Positions 44,274-52,228 of a stretch of 62,772 bases of DNA are shown here, piece after piece; position 1 is the stretch's first letter, and each line of letters starts with the position of its first letter. Source of the stretch: Deltaproteobacteria bacterium (GTDB lineage Bacteria > Desulfobacterota > Syntrophia > Syntrophales > UBA8958). The position numbers and the translations under genes are program-made. The stretch covers positions 1 to 62,772 of the forward strand of contig JAKPCH010000004.1 in NCBI GenBank assembly GCA_029553375.1, read 5' to 3'. The notes below the pieces were generated by a model, which was not told where the DNA came from, made no database searches, and saw nothing but the letters and a program-made list of their open reading frames with translations.

Positions 44274-45688
44274 CGCCCGGACCCCGCCTCCACGAGGGCG
44301 TCCCTGACAAGGGCGTACTCATCCTCGACCAGGGTCCTGAGATCGATGATGATATGCTCGTCGGCCACCCGGACGATGACGGGCGTCTCGAGGCGACGGA
44401 GGGCCTCGGCGAGTCGGGCGGGCGTCATCTTCAGGGACCGCACAGCGATGACCGTCGTGGGGATCGCCTCGCCCGGCAGGGACCCGCCCCCGGCCATGGA
44501 GAAATCCTTCCTGAGGACCATCGTCATCCCCTCCGGTTTCGCCCTCCTGAGGATCCTAAGTAAACGGCGGGCCCTCTTCGCCACCTCCTCCGGGGCCTCG
44601 GTGAGGGACCTCAGGACCCTCAGGTCCCTGACGGCCCCCTCGGGATCGAGATAGTGGACGAGGGTGCCCTCCAGGGCGGCGAGGGTCATTTTGTCGATGC
44701 GCAGGGCCCGATTCAAGGAATTCTTCTTGACCCGCGCCAGGATCTCCGCCCTGCCCAGGATCACCCCGGCCTGGGGACCACCGAGGAGCTTGTCGCCGCT
44801 GAAGGTCACGACGTCCGCGCCCGCCGCCACGACCTCCTGCACGAGGGGCTCCTTCGCGAGGCCGTACCTGCCGAGATCGATCAGGCAACCGCTCCCCAGA
44901 TCGACCATGACGGAAACGGCGTGCCTCCTCCCGAGCCGGACGAGATCCCCCAGGGCGACCTCCTCCGTGAAGCCGACGATCCGGTAGTTGCTCGTGTGCA
45001 CCTTCATCAGCAGGGCCGTCTCCGGCCCTATGGCCCCCTCGTAATCGGCGAGGCGGGTCCGGTTGGTGGTCCCCACCTCCCTCAGGCGGGCCCCGCTTTT
45101 CGCCATCACGTCGGGGACGCGGAACTCGCCCCCGATTTCCACCAGTTCCCCCCGGGAGACCACCACCTCCCTCCCCCGTGCCAGGGTATCGAGGACGAGG
45201 AGGACGGCGGCGGCGTTGTTGTTCACCACCAACGCGTCCTCGGCCCCCGTGAGGGCGCACAGGAGACGGTGGACGTGATCGTACCGGAGGCCCCTGTTTC
45301 CCCTCTCCAGATCGTACTCGAGATTGGAATAACCCTCGCTCACCAGGCGGACCCTCGCGACGGCCTCGCGGCAGAGGGGGGCCCGGCCGAGATTCGTGTG
45401 GAGGACCACGCCCGTGGCGTTCACGACCTTCCTCAGCCTCAAGCGGTGCAGGTCGGCGATCTTCTGAGCCACGGCGACGGCGGTTAGCTCGGCGAGGCTC
45501 TCCGGCGCGGGGTCCACGGTCAGGGAACCCGCCAGGATGTGGCGCCGCAACTCCTCCACCGCCTCCCGGCAGAAGGACTTTACAAGTTCCCGGGGGGCCG
45601 GCTTCATTCGCCCCTCCTTGTCCAGTTTCAACAGGAGGGTGTCGATCCCGGGGAGATTGGCCAGCATTGTCCTCTTCAGATCGTCCAT
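44270..45688 (-). CDS. selA: L-seryl-tRNA(Sec) selenium transferase
   Basis: The 472-residue PLP enzyme converts seryl-tRNA(Sec) to selenocysteinyl-tRNA(Sec). It has 'VVNATGVVLHTNLGRAPL', VVNNNAAAVLLVL, and the PLP lysine K300 in TFSGDKLLGGPQAGVI. Length is normal. ATG 45688 has GGAGG and matches the family N-terminus (LKRTMLANLPGIDTLL). selB, selC and selD are not in the window, and I found no in-frame UGA selenoprotein here. It implies a Sec-using organism. Confidence 0.96.
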   Translation of the reverse strand: MDDLKRTMLANLPGIDTLLLKLDKEGRMKPAPRELVKSFCREAVEELRRHILAGSLTVDPAPESLAELTAVAVAQKIADLHRLRLRKVVNATGVVLHTNLGRAPLCREAVARVRLVSEGYSNLEYDLERGNRGLRYDHVHRLLCALTGAEDALVVNNNAAAVLLVLDTLARGREVVVSRGELVEIGGEFRVPDVMAKSGARLREVGTTNRTRLADYEGAIGPETALLMKVHTSNYRIVGFTEEVALGDLVRLGRRHAVSVMVDLGSGCLIDLGRYGLAKEPLVQEVVAAGADVVTFSGDKLLGGPQAGVILGRAEILARVKKNSLNRALRIDKMTLAALEGTLVHYLDPEGAVRDLRVLRSLTEAPEEVAKRARRLLRILRRAKPEGMTMVLRKDFSMAGGGSLPGEAIPTTVIAVRSLKMTPARLAEALRRLETPVIVRVADEHIIIDLRTLVEDEYALVRDALVEAGSGR

Positions 45689-45734
45689 AACCTTGCCTCC
45701 TCCATCCTCGGGTACCGCGGCGCCGCGGGCTTGG

Positions 45735-46982
45735 TCAATGGGCCATAGCCCGGCAGAAGTCACGGAAATTGTTCACGGCGATGAAGAACTCCCTCATGAG
45801 GATCACCCAGGCGTAGCGGCCCCGGGGGGTCAAAAGCGCCATCGGGGTCCGCCACTTGAGGCACCCCGCCAGGGTGAAGGCCACAAACTCCGGCCAGAGG
45901 TAGAGCCAGGGGCTCCGGTGGTACTTTCTCCGGAAATGGGTCAAATCCAGGCGGGTTGCGAAGAGCTTCATGAGAAAATCATAGCGCATCAGGTCCCTCG
46001 TGGAAAAGAGGCGGGAGGCCATGAGGGGGAGGTCGCCCCTCTCCACGGCGGCGATGTAGCCTTCGATATGAAAGGTGTTGGCGTAGCAGGAACCGTTGAG
46101 GAACCCGATGGAACCGCTCCCCAGACCGGCGTATTCCTCGTAGTCGACGATGTACTCGTCGATCATCGCCTCCCCCCGGGAGAAGCACCAGGCCGAGGAA
46201 AACCTGTAGGCGGGCTGGAGCCTTTCGCTGATTATGCGGTAAAAGCCCTCCTCCCGGGCGTAGTCGACTTCCCCCAGGGACCTCTTTACGGCCAGCCGCG
46301 TCGAATCGGAGACCATCAGGGGATAATAGGTGATCTGATCGAGATCGAGGGCGGTCAAGGTGTCGAGGTCCCTCCTCAGGATCTCCGCGGTCTGGGAGGG
46401 GAAGTTGAAGATCATGTCGGCGTTGAGGGTGGGGAAGAGGCCCCGGACGGAGGACAGACGCGCGGCGATCTCCGTCCCGCGCCCGTACTTCTCGAGGCGG
46501 CCCATGTCCCTCAGGAGCCCGTCGTCGAAACTCTGGACACCCACGGAGAGCCGGTCCACCCCCCCATCCCTCAGGGCCGTCAAGACGGCGGGGACGAGGT
46601 GGTTCGGGTTCGTCTCCACGGATATCTCCCGGATGGAGAACAGTCTCCTCGCCTCGGCGAGGGTCAGGGCCAGCTCCTCCGCGATCACCGTGGGGGTGCC
46701 GCCCCCGACGTAGACGCCCTGGAAATCGTAGCCCCGTTCCCCGTAGAGGGCCATCTCGGCCCGGAGGGACCGGAAGTAACGGCGGCAGAGATCCTCCTGG
46801 AAGAGGACGCGGTTGAAGGAGCAGTAGGGACACAGGCGTTCGCAGAAGGGGACGTGGAGATAGAGGAGCCGCTCCTTTTTCGCCCCCACCTCGGGGATCG
46901 TGGGTTTCTCGCCGGTAAAGCGGAGGGAACGTTGAAATTCGCGCCGCGCGGCGGCGGCGATGGCGTTGTTGACGAGGGACAT
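45735..46982 (-). CDS. HemN-like radical SAM protein (oxygen-independent coproporphyrinogen III oxidase family)
   Basis: The 415-residue protein has the radical SAM motif in LYLHVPFCERLCPYCSF (CxxxCxxC), then GGGTPTVI, EVETNPNHL and 'RLSVGVQSFDDGLL' typical of HemN/HemW-type enzymes. The C-terminal part 'LGSGSIGFLNGSCYANTFHIEGYIAAVERGDLP' also matches. It could be a coproporphyrinogen dehydrogenase, a HemW-like heme chaperone, or a related heme-degrading or methylating enzyme (HutW type); the sequence does not decide. ATG 46982 follows GGGAGAG. It is divergent from def, and selA follows after 46 bp. Confidence 0.85.
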   Translation of the reverse strand: MSLVNNAIAAAARREFQRSLRFTGEKPTIPEVGAKKERLLYLHVPFCERLCPYCSFNRVLFQEDLCRRYFRSLRAEMALYGERGYDFQGVYVGGGTPTVIAEELALTLAEARRLFSIREISVETNPNHLVPAVLTALRDGGVDRLSVGVQSFDDGLLRDMGRLEKYGRGTEIAARLSSVRGLFPTLNADMIFNFPSQTAEILRRDLDTLTALDLDQITYYPLMVSDSTRLAVKRSLGEVDYAREEGFYRIISERLQPAYRFSSAWCFSRGEAMIDEYIVDYEEYAGLGSGSIGFLNGSCYANTFHIEGYIAAVERGDLPLMASRLFSTRDLMRYDFLMKLFATRLDLTHFRRKYHRSPWLYLWPEFVAFTLAGCLKWRTPMALLTPRGRYAWVILMREFFIAVNNFRDFCRAMAH

Positions 46983-47059
46983 GGATCTTTTCTCTCCCAC
47001 CTGTGGCCTCACCCCGTAGCAGATCCCGCAGGAAGGGGCAAGAGATACCTGCCGGCGTC

Positions 47060-47087
47060 TTGACATATCCCCCCGGCAATGTTAACG
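47060..47087 (+). promoter_or_regulatory. candidate promoter for def
   Basis: A perfect TTGACA (47060-47065) is followed after 16-17 bp by TTAACG/TAACGG, a weak -10. It lies about 30 bp before the def ATG (47117). The leader would be short. Confidence 0.35.
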
Positions 47088-47116
47088 GATCACCGACTAA
47101 AGCAAATGGGAACGCG

Positions 47117-47689
47117 ATGAACGAGACCCGTGTCTTGACCCTCTGGAATGACGGCGTCGTCAATGAGGACGATGCCGCCGTCCTCAGGCGGAGATGTGAA
47201 GAGCTGCCCATCCCCTTCGACGCGGCCGCCCGGGAGGCCGTGCGGGCCCTGCGGGAGGCCTTCCTCGGCAGGGATGACGCCTCGGGCCTCGCGGCGCCCC
47301 AGATCGGCATTTCCAAGCGGATCATAGCCTTCCGCAACCGCGGTTTCACGAGCGACGGCGCCGTGGACGGCACCTGGTCGAAAAAGGACGTCGAGATCCT
47401 CGTGAACCCCCGCATCACCCAGACGAGGGGGGACCTGGTGGTCCTCTCCGAAGGCTGTCTCTCCTGTCCCGACGTGAGGGTCCAGATCGCCCGCTTCCCC
47501 GAGATCAAGGTCCGGGGCTACGACATGTTCGGCCAGAAGGTCAGCCGCCGCTACTTCGACTACGTGGCCAGGATCGTCCAACACGAGATGGATCACCTCG
47601 ACGGCAAGCTGATCGTCGACTACGAAGGCGCCGTCCTGGTCCCCAAGAAAAAGCGAAACCTCTTCGAAAGCCTCCTGGCGAGGACGTGA
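47117..47689 (+). CDS. def: peptide deformylase
   Basis: The 190-residue enzyme removes the N-formyl group from new proteins. All three motifs are present: GLAAPQIG (about 57-64; the usual G-x-G begins with Ser here), EGCLS with Cys-114, and QHEMDHLDG with His-156, Glu-157 and His-160 for metal and catalysis. ATG 47117 is chosen for the family N-terminus; longer in-frame starts extend into the divergent gene's region. A terminator follows at 47724. Confidence 0.95.
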   Translation: MNETRVLTLWNDGVVNEDDAAVLRRRCEELPIPFDAAAREAVRALREAFLGRDDASGLAAPQIGISKRIIAFRNRGFTSDGAVDGTWSKKDVEILVNPRITQTRGDLVVLSEGCLSCPDVRVQIARFPEIKVRGYDMFGQKVSRRYFDYVARIVQHEMDHLDGKLIVDYEGAVLVPKKKRNLFESLLART

Positions 47690-47723
47690 CCTACCCTCCT
47701 CGGCTCAGGAGGATCGGACCCAT

Positions 47724-47767
47724 CCCGTTGATCCCTTCGCACGTCCCCATCGACGGGTGGACTTTTT
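47724..47767 (+). terminator. terminator after def
   Basis: CCCGTTGAT (47724-47732) pairs with ATCGACGGG (47749-47757) in nine pairs including one G-U; five T follow at 47763-47767 after a short spacer. It separates def from the gcv operon. Confidence 0.5.
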
Positions 47768-47770
47768 GCC

Positions 47771-47799
47771 TTGCATTATCGGACACCCTATTGTACATT
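47771..47799 (+). promoter_or_regulatory. candidate promoter for the gcv operon
   Basis: TTGCAT (47771-47776) and TACATT (47794-47799) are 17 bp apart in an AT-rich segment about 100 bp upstream of gcvT. No glycine-riboswitch consensus is seen in the leader. Confidence 0.38.
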
Positions 47800-47899
47800 T
47801 CAGATTAATTATGGAAAACTTCTACGATTTTTCCTCGGCGACGGGGGGCGGCCCGACGCCCCGGACCCGGGGATAAGCCTTGTCAACGGACCGGCCTTG

Positions 47900-49021
47900 A
47901 TGAAAAAAACCCCTCTCTATGAAAGGCATATCGCCCTGGGAGGACGTATCATCGATTTCGGCGGTTGGGCGATGCCGGTCCAGTACGACACCGTCATGGC
48001 GGAACATGAGCGCACCAGGCAAGCCGCCGGTCTCTTCGACACCTGCCACATGGGGGAGGTGGAGATCCGGGGGGAGGGCGCGTTCTCCTTTCTCCAAAGG
48101 GTCCTCACCCGTGACCTGGCGGACCAGCGGCCCGGCCAGATGAGACTGAGCCTCATGACGAACGAAAGGGGGGGGATCCTCGACGACCTGACGGTCTACA
48201 TGCTCTCGGGGGACCGCTATTTGATCGTCACCAACGCGGCCACGAAAGACAAAGACCTGCAGTGGCTCCTGAAGATCCGAGACGAGGGAGGCTTCGGGGA
48301 TGTGGTCATCGAGGACGTGACGGCGACGACGGGCAAGGTCGATCTCCAGGGGCCGAAGGCGGAAGAGATCCTCCAGGTCCTGGTGCCCCATTATCTCCAC
48401 ACCCTTAAATTTTATCATTTCCTGGAGACGACGATCCTGGGGATGCCCGCCCTCGTCTCCCGCAGCGGTTACACCGGAGAGGACGGTTTCGAGATCTACG
48501 TGCCCGCCGAGGGGATCGGGAGGGTATGGGACCGACTGCTCCAGGTAGGAGGCGATTACGGTCTCAAGGCGGCCGGTCTCGGGGCCCGGGACACCCTCCG
48601 CCTCGAGGCGGGCCTGATGCTCTACGGCAACGAGCTCGACGAGGATGTCATCCCCTTCGAGGTGGTCTACGGATGGATAACGAACCTGGAGAAGGATTTC
48701 GTGGGCAGGGACGCCCTGAGGAGACGTTACGAGAAAGGGGTGGAGAGAAAGCTGGCGGGATTCATCTGCCGGGGGAGGGGAATCGCCCGCAAGGGCCACG
48801 GGGTCATGAAGGACGGCCGAGAGGTGGGGGTGGTGACCTCCGGGACCTACTCCCCCACCCTGGGAAAGGCCATCGGCCTCGCCTTCGTCCCCCCGGGCCT
48901 CGCCGTCTCGGGGACGGTCCTGGATATCGTGGTCCGTCAGAACGTCATACCCGCCCAGGTCGTGGATCTACCCTTCTATCGACGAAAACGGCAGTACTAC
49001 TTCTTTAATCTTTTCATCTAG
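47900..49021 (+). CDS. gcvT: aminomethyltransferase (glycine cleavage T protein)
   Basis: The 373-residue protein has the T-protein folate-binding features: YERHIALGGRIIDFGGWAMPVQY at the N-terminus, GLFDTCHMGEVEIRG, SRSGYTGEDGFEIYVP and 'LGARDTLRLEAGLMLYGNELDE'. It releases ammonia from aminomethyl-lipoyl-H protein and makes methylene-tetrahydrofolate. ATG 47900 is the family start; an in-frame upstream extension is unlikely. It is first in the gcv operon. Confidence 0.95.
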   Translation: MKKTPLYERHIALGGRIIDFGGWAMPVQYDTVMAEHERTRQAAGLFDTCHMGEVEIRGEGAFSFLQRVLTRDLADQRPGQMRLSLMTNERGGILDDLTVYMLSGDRYLIVTNAATKDKDLQWLLKIRDEGGFGDVVIEDVTATTGKVDLQGPKAEEILQVLVPHYLHTLKFYHFLETTILGMPALVSRSGYTGEDGFEIYVPAEGIGRVWDRLLQVGGDYGLKAAGLGARDTLRLEAGLMLYGNELDEDVIPFEVVYGWITNLEKDFVGRDALRRRYEKGVERKLAGFICRGRGIARKGHGVMKDGREVGVVTSGTYSPTLGKAIGLAFVPPGLAVSGTVLDIVVRQNVIPAQVVDLPFYRRKRQYYFFNLFI

Positions 49022-49043
49022 GCAGCCAAGGAGACCCTCAAAC

Positions 49044-49442
49044 ATGGCCAGGATCACCCCGAAAGACCGATTTTACACGAAGGAACACGAATGGGCCCTC
49101 GACAACGGCGACGGGACCGTCACGGTGGGCATCACCGATCACGCCCAGGAGCTCTTGACGGACATCGTCTTCGTCGAGCTCCCCGAGAAGGGCAAGGTGG
49201 TGGCCCAGATGGAGACGTTGGCGGTGGTGGAATCGGTGAAATCCGTCTCCGACGTCTACGCCCCCGTGGGTGGGCGGGTCGTCGACGTGAACGGGAGACT
49301 GGAGGAACACCCGGAACTGATCAACAACGATCCCTACGGTCAGGGTTGGATAGCGAAGATTGCCATGGAAGACCCCTCGGAACTGGCCTCCCTCATGGAC
49401 GCCGAGGGATATGAAGCCATGATCGCCCAAGAGTCCCACTAA
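49044..49442 (+). CDS. gcvH: glycine cleavage system H protein, copy 2
   Basis: The 132-residue protein has the lipoylation site VVESVKSVSDVYAPV with Lys-66, plus 'YTKEHEWALDNGDGTVTVGITDHAQELL'. It sits between gcvT and gcvPA and is the operon's own carrier protein. It is markedly different from copy 1. Spacing is 22 bp to gcvT and 14 bp to gcvPA. Confidence 0.96.
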   Translation: MARITPKDRFYTKEHEWALDNGDGTVTVGITDHAQELLTDIVFVELPEKGKVVAQMETLAVVESVKSVSDVYAPVGGRVVDVNGRLEEHPELINNDPYGQGWIAKIAMEDPSELASLMDAEGYEAMIAQESH

Positions 49443-49456
49443 AAGAGGGTCAGGAA

Positions 49457-50788
49457 ATGGATTACACCCCCCACACGGATCGTGAACGGTCCCTGATGAT
49501 GGGAGTCGTGGGCGTCGCCTCCATCGACGAACTCTTCGCCGATATCCCCCCCGGGTGCCGCATCAACGGTGATCTCAGGCTGCCCCCACCCCTCTCGGAA
49601 CAGGAACTGGCCGCCCTCATGGAGGGGATCGCCGCCGAAAACCGTCTCCCCCGCCTCTGCCTTTTGGGGGCCGGGGCCTACCATCACTACATTCCGGCCG
49701 TGGTCCGCCACGTCGTCGCCAGGTCGGAATTCTACACCGCCTACACACCCTATCAGGCCGAAATAAGCCAGGGCATCCTCCAGGCCATCTACGAGTATCA
49801 AACGATGGTCGCCCGCCTGACGGGGACGGACGTGGCCAACGCCTCCATGTACGACGGGGCCTCTTCCCTGGCGGAAGGGGCGGTCCTCGCCGCCAAGACC
49901 CTCAACCGTAGCCGCATCGTCGTCGGCCGTGCCGTTCACCCCCGTTACCGGCGGGTCGTCGCAACCTACGCCTGGGCCAACGGATACGAGACGGTGGAGA
50001 TACCTTACGACGACACGGGCAGAACGGATCCATCGGCCCTGGGGGAGGCCCTGAACCCGGAGACGGCCGCCGTCCTCATCCAGAGTCCCAACTTCTTCGG
50101 CGTCATCGAGGATTTGGAGGCCCTGGCGCCCCCGGTCCACGAGGCAGGCGCCCTTTTGATCTCCTCCTTCACCGAGGCCACCTCCCTCGGCCTGTTGAAA
50201 CCGCCGGGACAGGCCGGTGCCGACATCGTCACGGGGGAAGGCCAGGCCTTCGGCAACCCCATCGGCTTCGGCGGCCCCCATCTCGGCATCTTCGCCGCCA
50301 AGAGCCGCTTCCTCCGGAAGATACCGGGCCGCCTGGCGGGGGCCACGGTGGACAGGGAGGGGAGACGGGGTTTCGTCCTGACCCTCCAGACGAGGGAACA
50401 GCACATAAGGAGGGAGCGCGCCACCTCCAACATCTGTTCCAACGAGGCCCTCTGCGCCCTGGCCGCCGCCGTCTACCTCGCCTGCCTCGGGAAGAACCTG
50501 CGGCGTCTGGCCGAAATCAACCTCCACAAGGCCCGCTACCTGAGGGATCTCCTGGTGGGACTGCCCGGCTGGGAAGGGCTTTTCCCGGCTCCCTTCTACA
50601 ACGAGTTCGCCCTCCGCTGTCCCGACCCGGCGGGGGCCAACGCCCTCCTCGAGGAGGAGGGCATCGTGGGAGGATACATCTTGGAAGATGACTATCCCGA
50701 ACTCAGGGGCGGGATCCTCCTTTGCGTCACCGAGACGGCCACCCGGCAGGATCTGGACAAGGCGGTCTCCATATTGAAGAAACTGTAA
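49457..50788 (+). CDS. gcvPA: glycine dehydrogenase (decarboxylating) subunit 1
   Basis: The 443-residue protein is the N-terminal-half P protein: LFADIPPGCRINGDLRLPPPLSEQEL, 'FLGAGAYHHYIPAVVRH' region, FYTAYTPYQAEISQGILQAIYEYQTMV and 'NASMYDGASSLAEG'. It pairs with gcvPB to form the split PLP P protein found in Firmicutes, archaea and many Desulfobacterota. It lacks the PLP lysine, which is in GcvPB. Confidence 0.96.
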   Translation: MDYTPHTDRERSLMMGVVGVASIDELFADIPPGCRINGDLRLPPPLSEQELAALMEGIAAENRLPRLCLLGAGAYHHYIPAVVRHVVARSEFYTAYTPYQAEISQGILQAIYEYQTMVARLTGTDVANASMYDGASSLAEGAVLAAKTLNRSRIVVGRAVHPRYRRVVATYAWANGYETVEIPYDDTGRTDPSALGEALNPETAAVLIQSPNFFGVIEDLEALAPPVHEAGALLISSFTEATSLGLLKPPGQAGADIVTGEGQAFGNPIGFGGPHLGIFAAKSRFLRKIPGRLAGATVDREGRRGFVLTLQTREQHIRRERATSNICSNEALCALAAAVYLACLGKNLRRLAEINLHKARYLRDLLVGLPGWEGLFPAPFYNEFALRCPDPAGANALLEEEGIVGGYILEDDYPELRGGILLCVTETATRQDLDKAVSILKKL

Positions 50789-50804
50789 AAAAATCGAAGA
50801 GGAG

Positions 50805-51848
50805 ATGGAAGTGAACAAGACAGAACTCGCGGCTTGGGCTCCCCTCTACGAGGCGGCCATCAATTTCAAGAACCACCGGCCCTGGGAGTGGATGTACGAT
50901 CACGAGATCTTCGGGGTCGCAAACCCCCAGACGGGGGAGATAGGCTATTGCTCCGTCCTGGGCCACTTCAAGCAGGTCTATGCCCTCAACGTCAACCGCG
51001 GCACGGAGGGCCTCTTCGGTCACTTCGTCATGCAGAGCGTCGGTCAAGAAGAAGGGCCGGAGGCGGAAAACCGGCATGAGGTGCTCTTTTACCAGAATTG
51101 CCTCATGGCCTCCTTCGACGATCGGCAGTGGCTCGCCAAGGAGGAGCTGGAGATCATCAAGGCCCTGGGGCTCAGATTCCGCGGGAGAAACGCCTGGCCC
51201 AAGTTCCAGGATTATCGGCCGGGATATTTCCCTTGGTTTATCGAGGAGAAGGACATCTACTTCCTCACCGTGGCCCTGGAACAGGCCCTCGACGTGGTCC
51301 TGCGGTGCCGGGAGGACAAGTCCCTCATCGAGACGGGAGAGGACGAGGTCTTCCTCGTGAGGAAACCCGTTTTCGAGGAGAGGGGGATAGTATGGCACGA
51401 CACCTACCAGGAACCCGCCCCTTTCCATTTCACCATCCCCGATGACGGGCCCTTCGATGAGGTCGGCCTGCAACGGATCCTCAAAAAGACCCCCCAGGGG
51501 AAAGATGTCTGGGAGGCGGAGATCTTCCATTACCCCAACCCCGTCCGGGAGGGCAAAAATCGCCCCTACTTCCCTCTGACCTTCGCCGTGGTGGAAAAAA
51601 AGAAGGGCCTCCTCGTCCGGCTGGAGATCCTGCCCCTCGAGGGTTACGTCAAGGAGGCCCGGGATCTCCTGATCGCCGCCATGGAAGGGGCGGGCGTGAG
51701 GCCGCGGGAGATAAGGGTGATGACGGGCAGGGCCCACGACGTCCTCAAACCCGTGACGGACAAGGCGGGAATCACCCTGAAGAGGGTGGAGAGGCTGCCT
51801 GACCTGGAGAGGATGCGCAGGCATTTCCTCTCGTCTCTGATAAGCTGA
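50805..51848 (+). CDS. DUF7309/DUF6930-like protein of unknown function in the gcv operon
   Basis: The 347-residue soluble protein has no signal peptide and no known catalytic motif. The N-terminal part (EWMYDHEIFGVANPQTGEIGY, then 'RNAWPKFQDYRPGYFPWF' and 'YFLTVALEQALDVVLR') resembles DUF7309. The C-terminal part (FHYPNPVREGKNRPYFPLTFAVVEKKKG onward) resembles DUF6930, as recalled from Bacillus/Clostridium hypotheticals. Neither domain has an assigned role. It starts 16 bp after gcvPA and ends 32 bp before the cupin gene, so it is likely co-transcribed with the glycine cleavage genes. Nothing visible links it chemically to glycine. Confidence 0.65.
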   Translation: MEVNKTELAAWAPLYEAAINFKNHRPWEWMYDHEIFGVANPQTGEIGYCSVLGHFKQVYALNVNRGTEGLFGHFVMQSVGQEEGPEAENRHEVLFYQNCLMASFDDRQWLAKEELEIIKALGLRFRGRNAWPKFQDYRPGYFPWFIEEKDIYFLTVALEQALDVVLRCREDKSLIETGEDEVFLVRKPVFEERGIVWHDTYQEPAPFHFTIPDDGPFDEVGLQRILKKTPQGKDVWEAEIFHYPNPVREGKNRPYFPLTFAVVEKKKGLLVRLEILPLEGYVKEARDLLIAAMEGAGVRPREIRVMTGRAHDVLKPVTDKAGITLKRVERLPDLERMRRHFLSSLIS

Positions 51849-51880
51849 GGCCGTCGAGGGCTTCGGGAAAGGAGGTAGAC

Positions 51881-52201
51881 ATGGCCTTCGTCGATCTGGA
51901 AACCTTGGAGGAGAGGGAGATCGCCCCCGGTTTCAGGGCCAGGTTCGTCCACACGCCCAACGTCACCATCTCCTTCTGGCGCGTCGCCGCCGGTTCCGTT
52001 CTCCCCAGCCACCGCCATGCCCACGAGCAGGTCACGAACGTCCTCTCCGGTCGCTTCGAGATGACCGTGGCGGGGGAGACCCAAACGGCCGTGCCCGGAA
52101 TGACCGTCGTGATCCCCCAAAACGCCGAACACGGAGGTCGGGCCTTGACGGATTGCTACATCCTCGACGTCTTCTACCCCGTGCGGGACGACTATCGCTG
52201 A
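51881..52201 (+). CDS. small cupin-domain protein
   Basis: The 106-residue single-domain cupin has the metal-site motif PSHRHAHEQVTNVLSG (two His, Glu) and a later His in PQNAEHGG, with a beta-barrel pattern throughout. Small cupins bind a divalent metal and act as isomerases, dioxygenases or sensors; no substrate can be named. AAAGGAGG lies about 8 nt before the ATG. It is between the DUF7309-like gene and gcvPB. Confidence 0.85.
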   Translation: MAFVDLETLEEREIAPGFRARFVHTPNVTISFWRVAAGSVLPSHRHAHEQVTNVLSGRFEMTVAGETQTAVPGMTVVIPQNAEHGGRALTDCYILDVFYPVRDDYR

Positions 52202-52228
52202 CGCCTTGATCATCAGGTGGGGTGCGAG

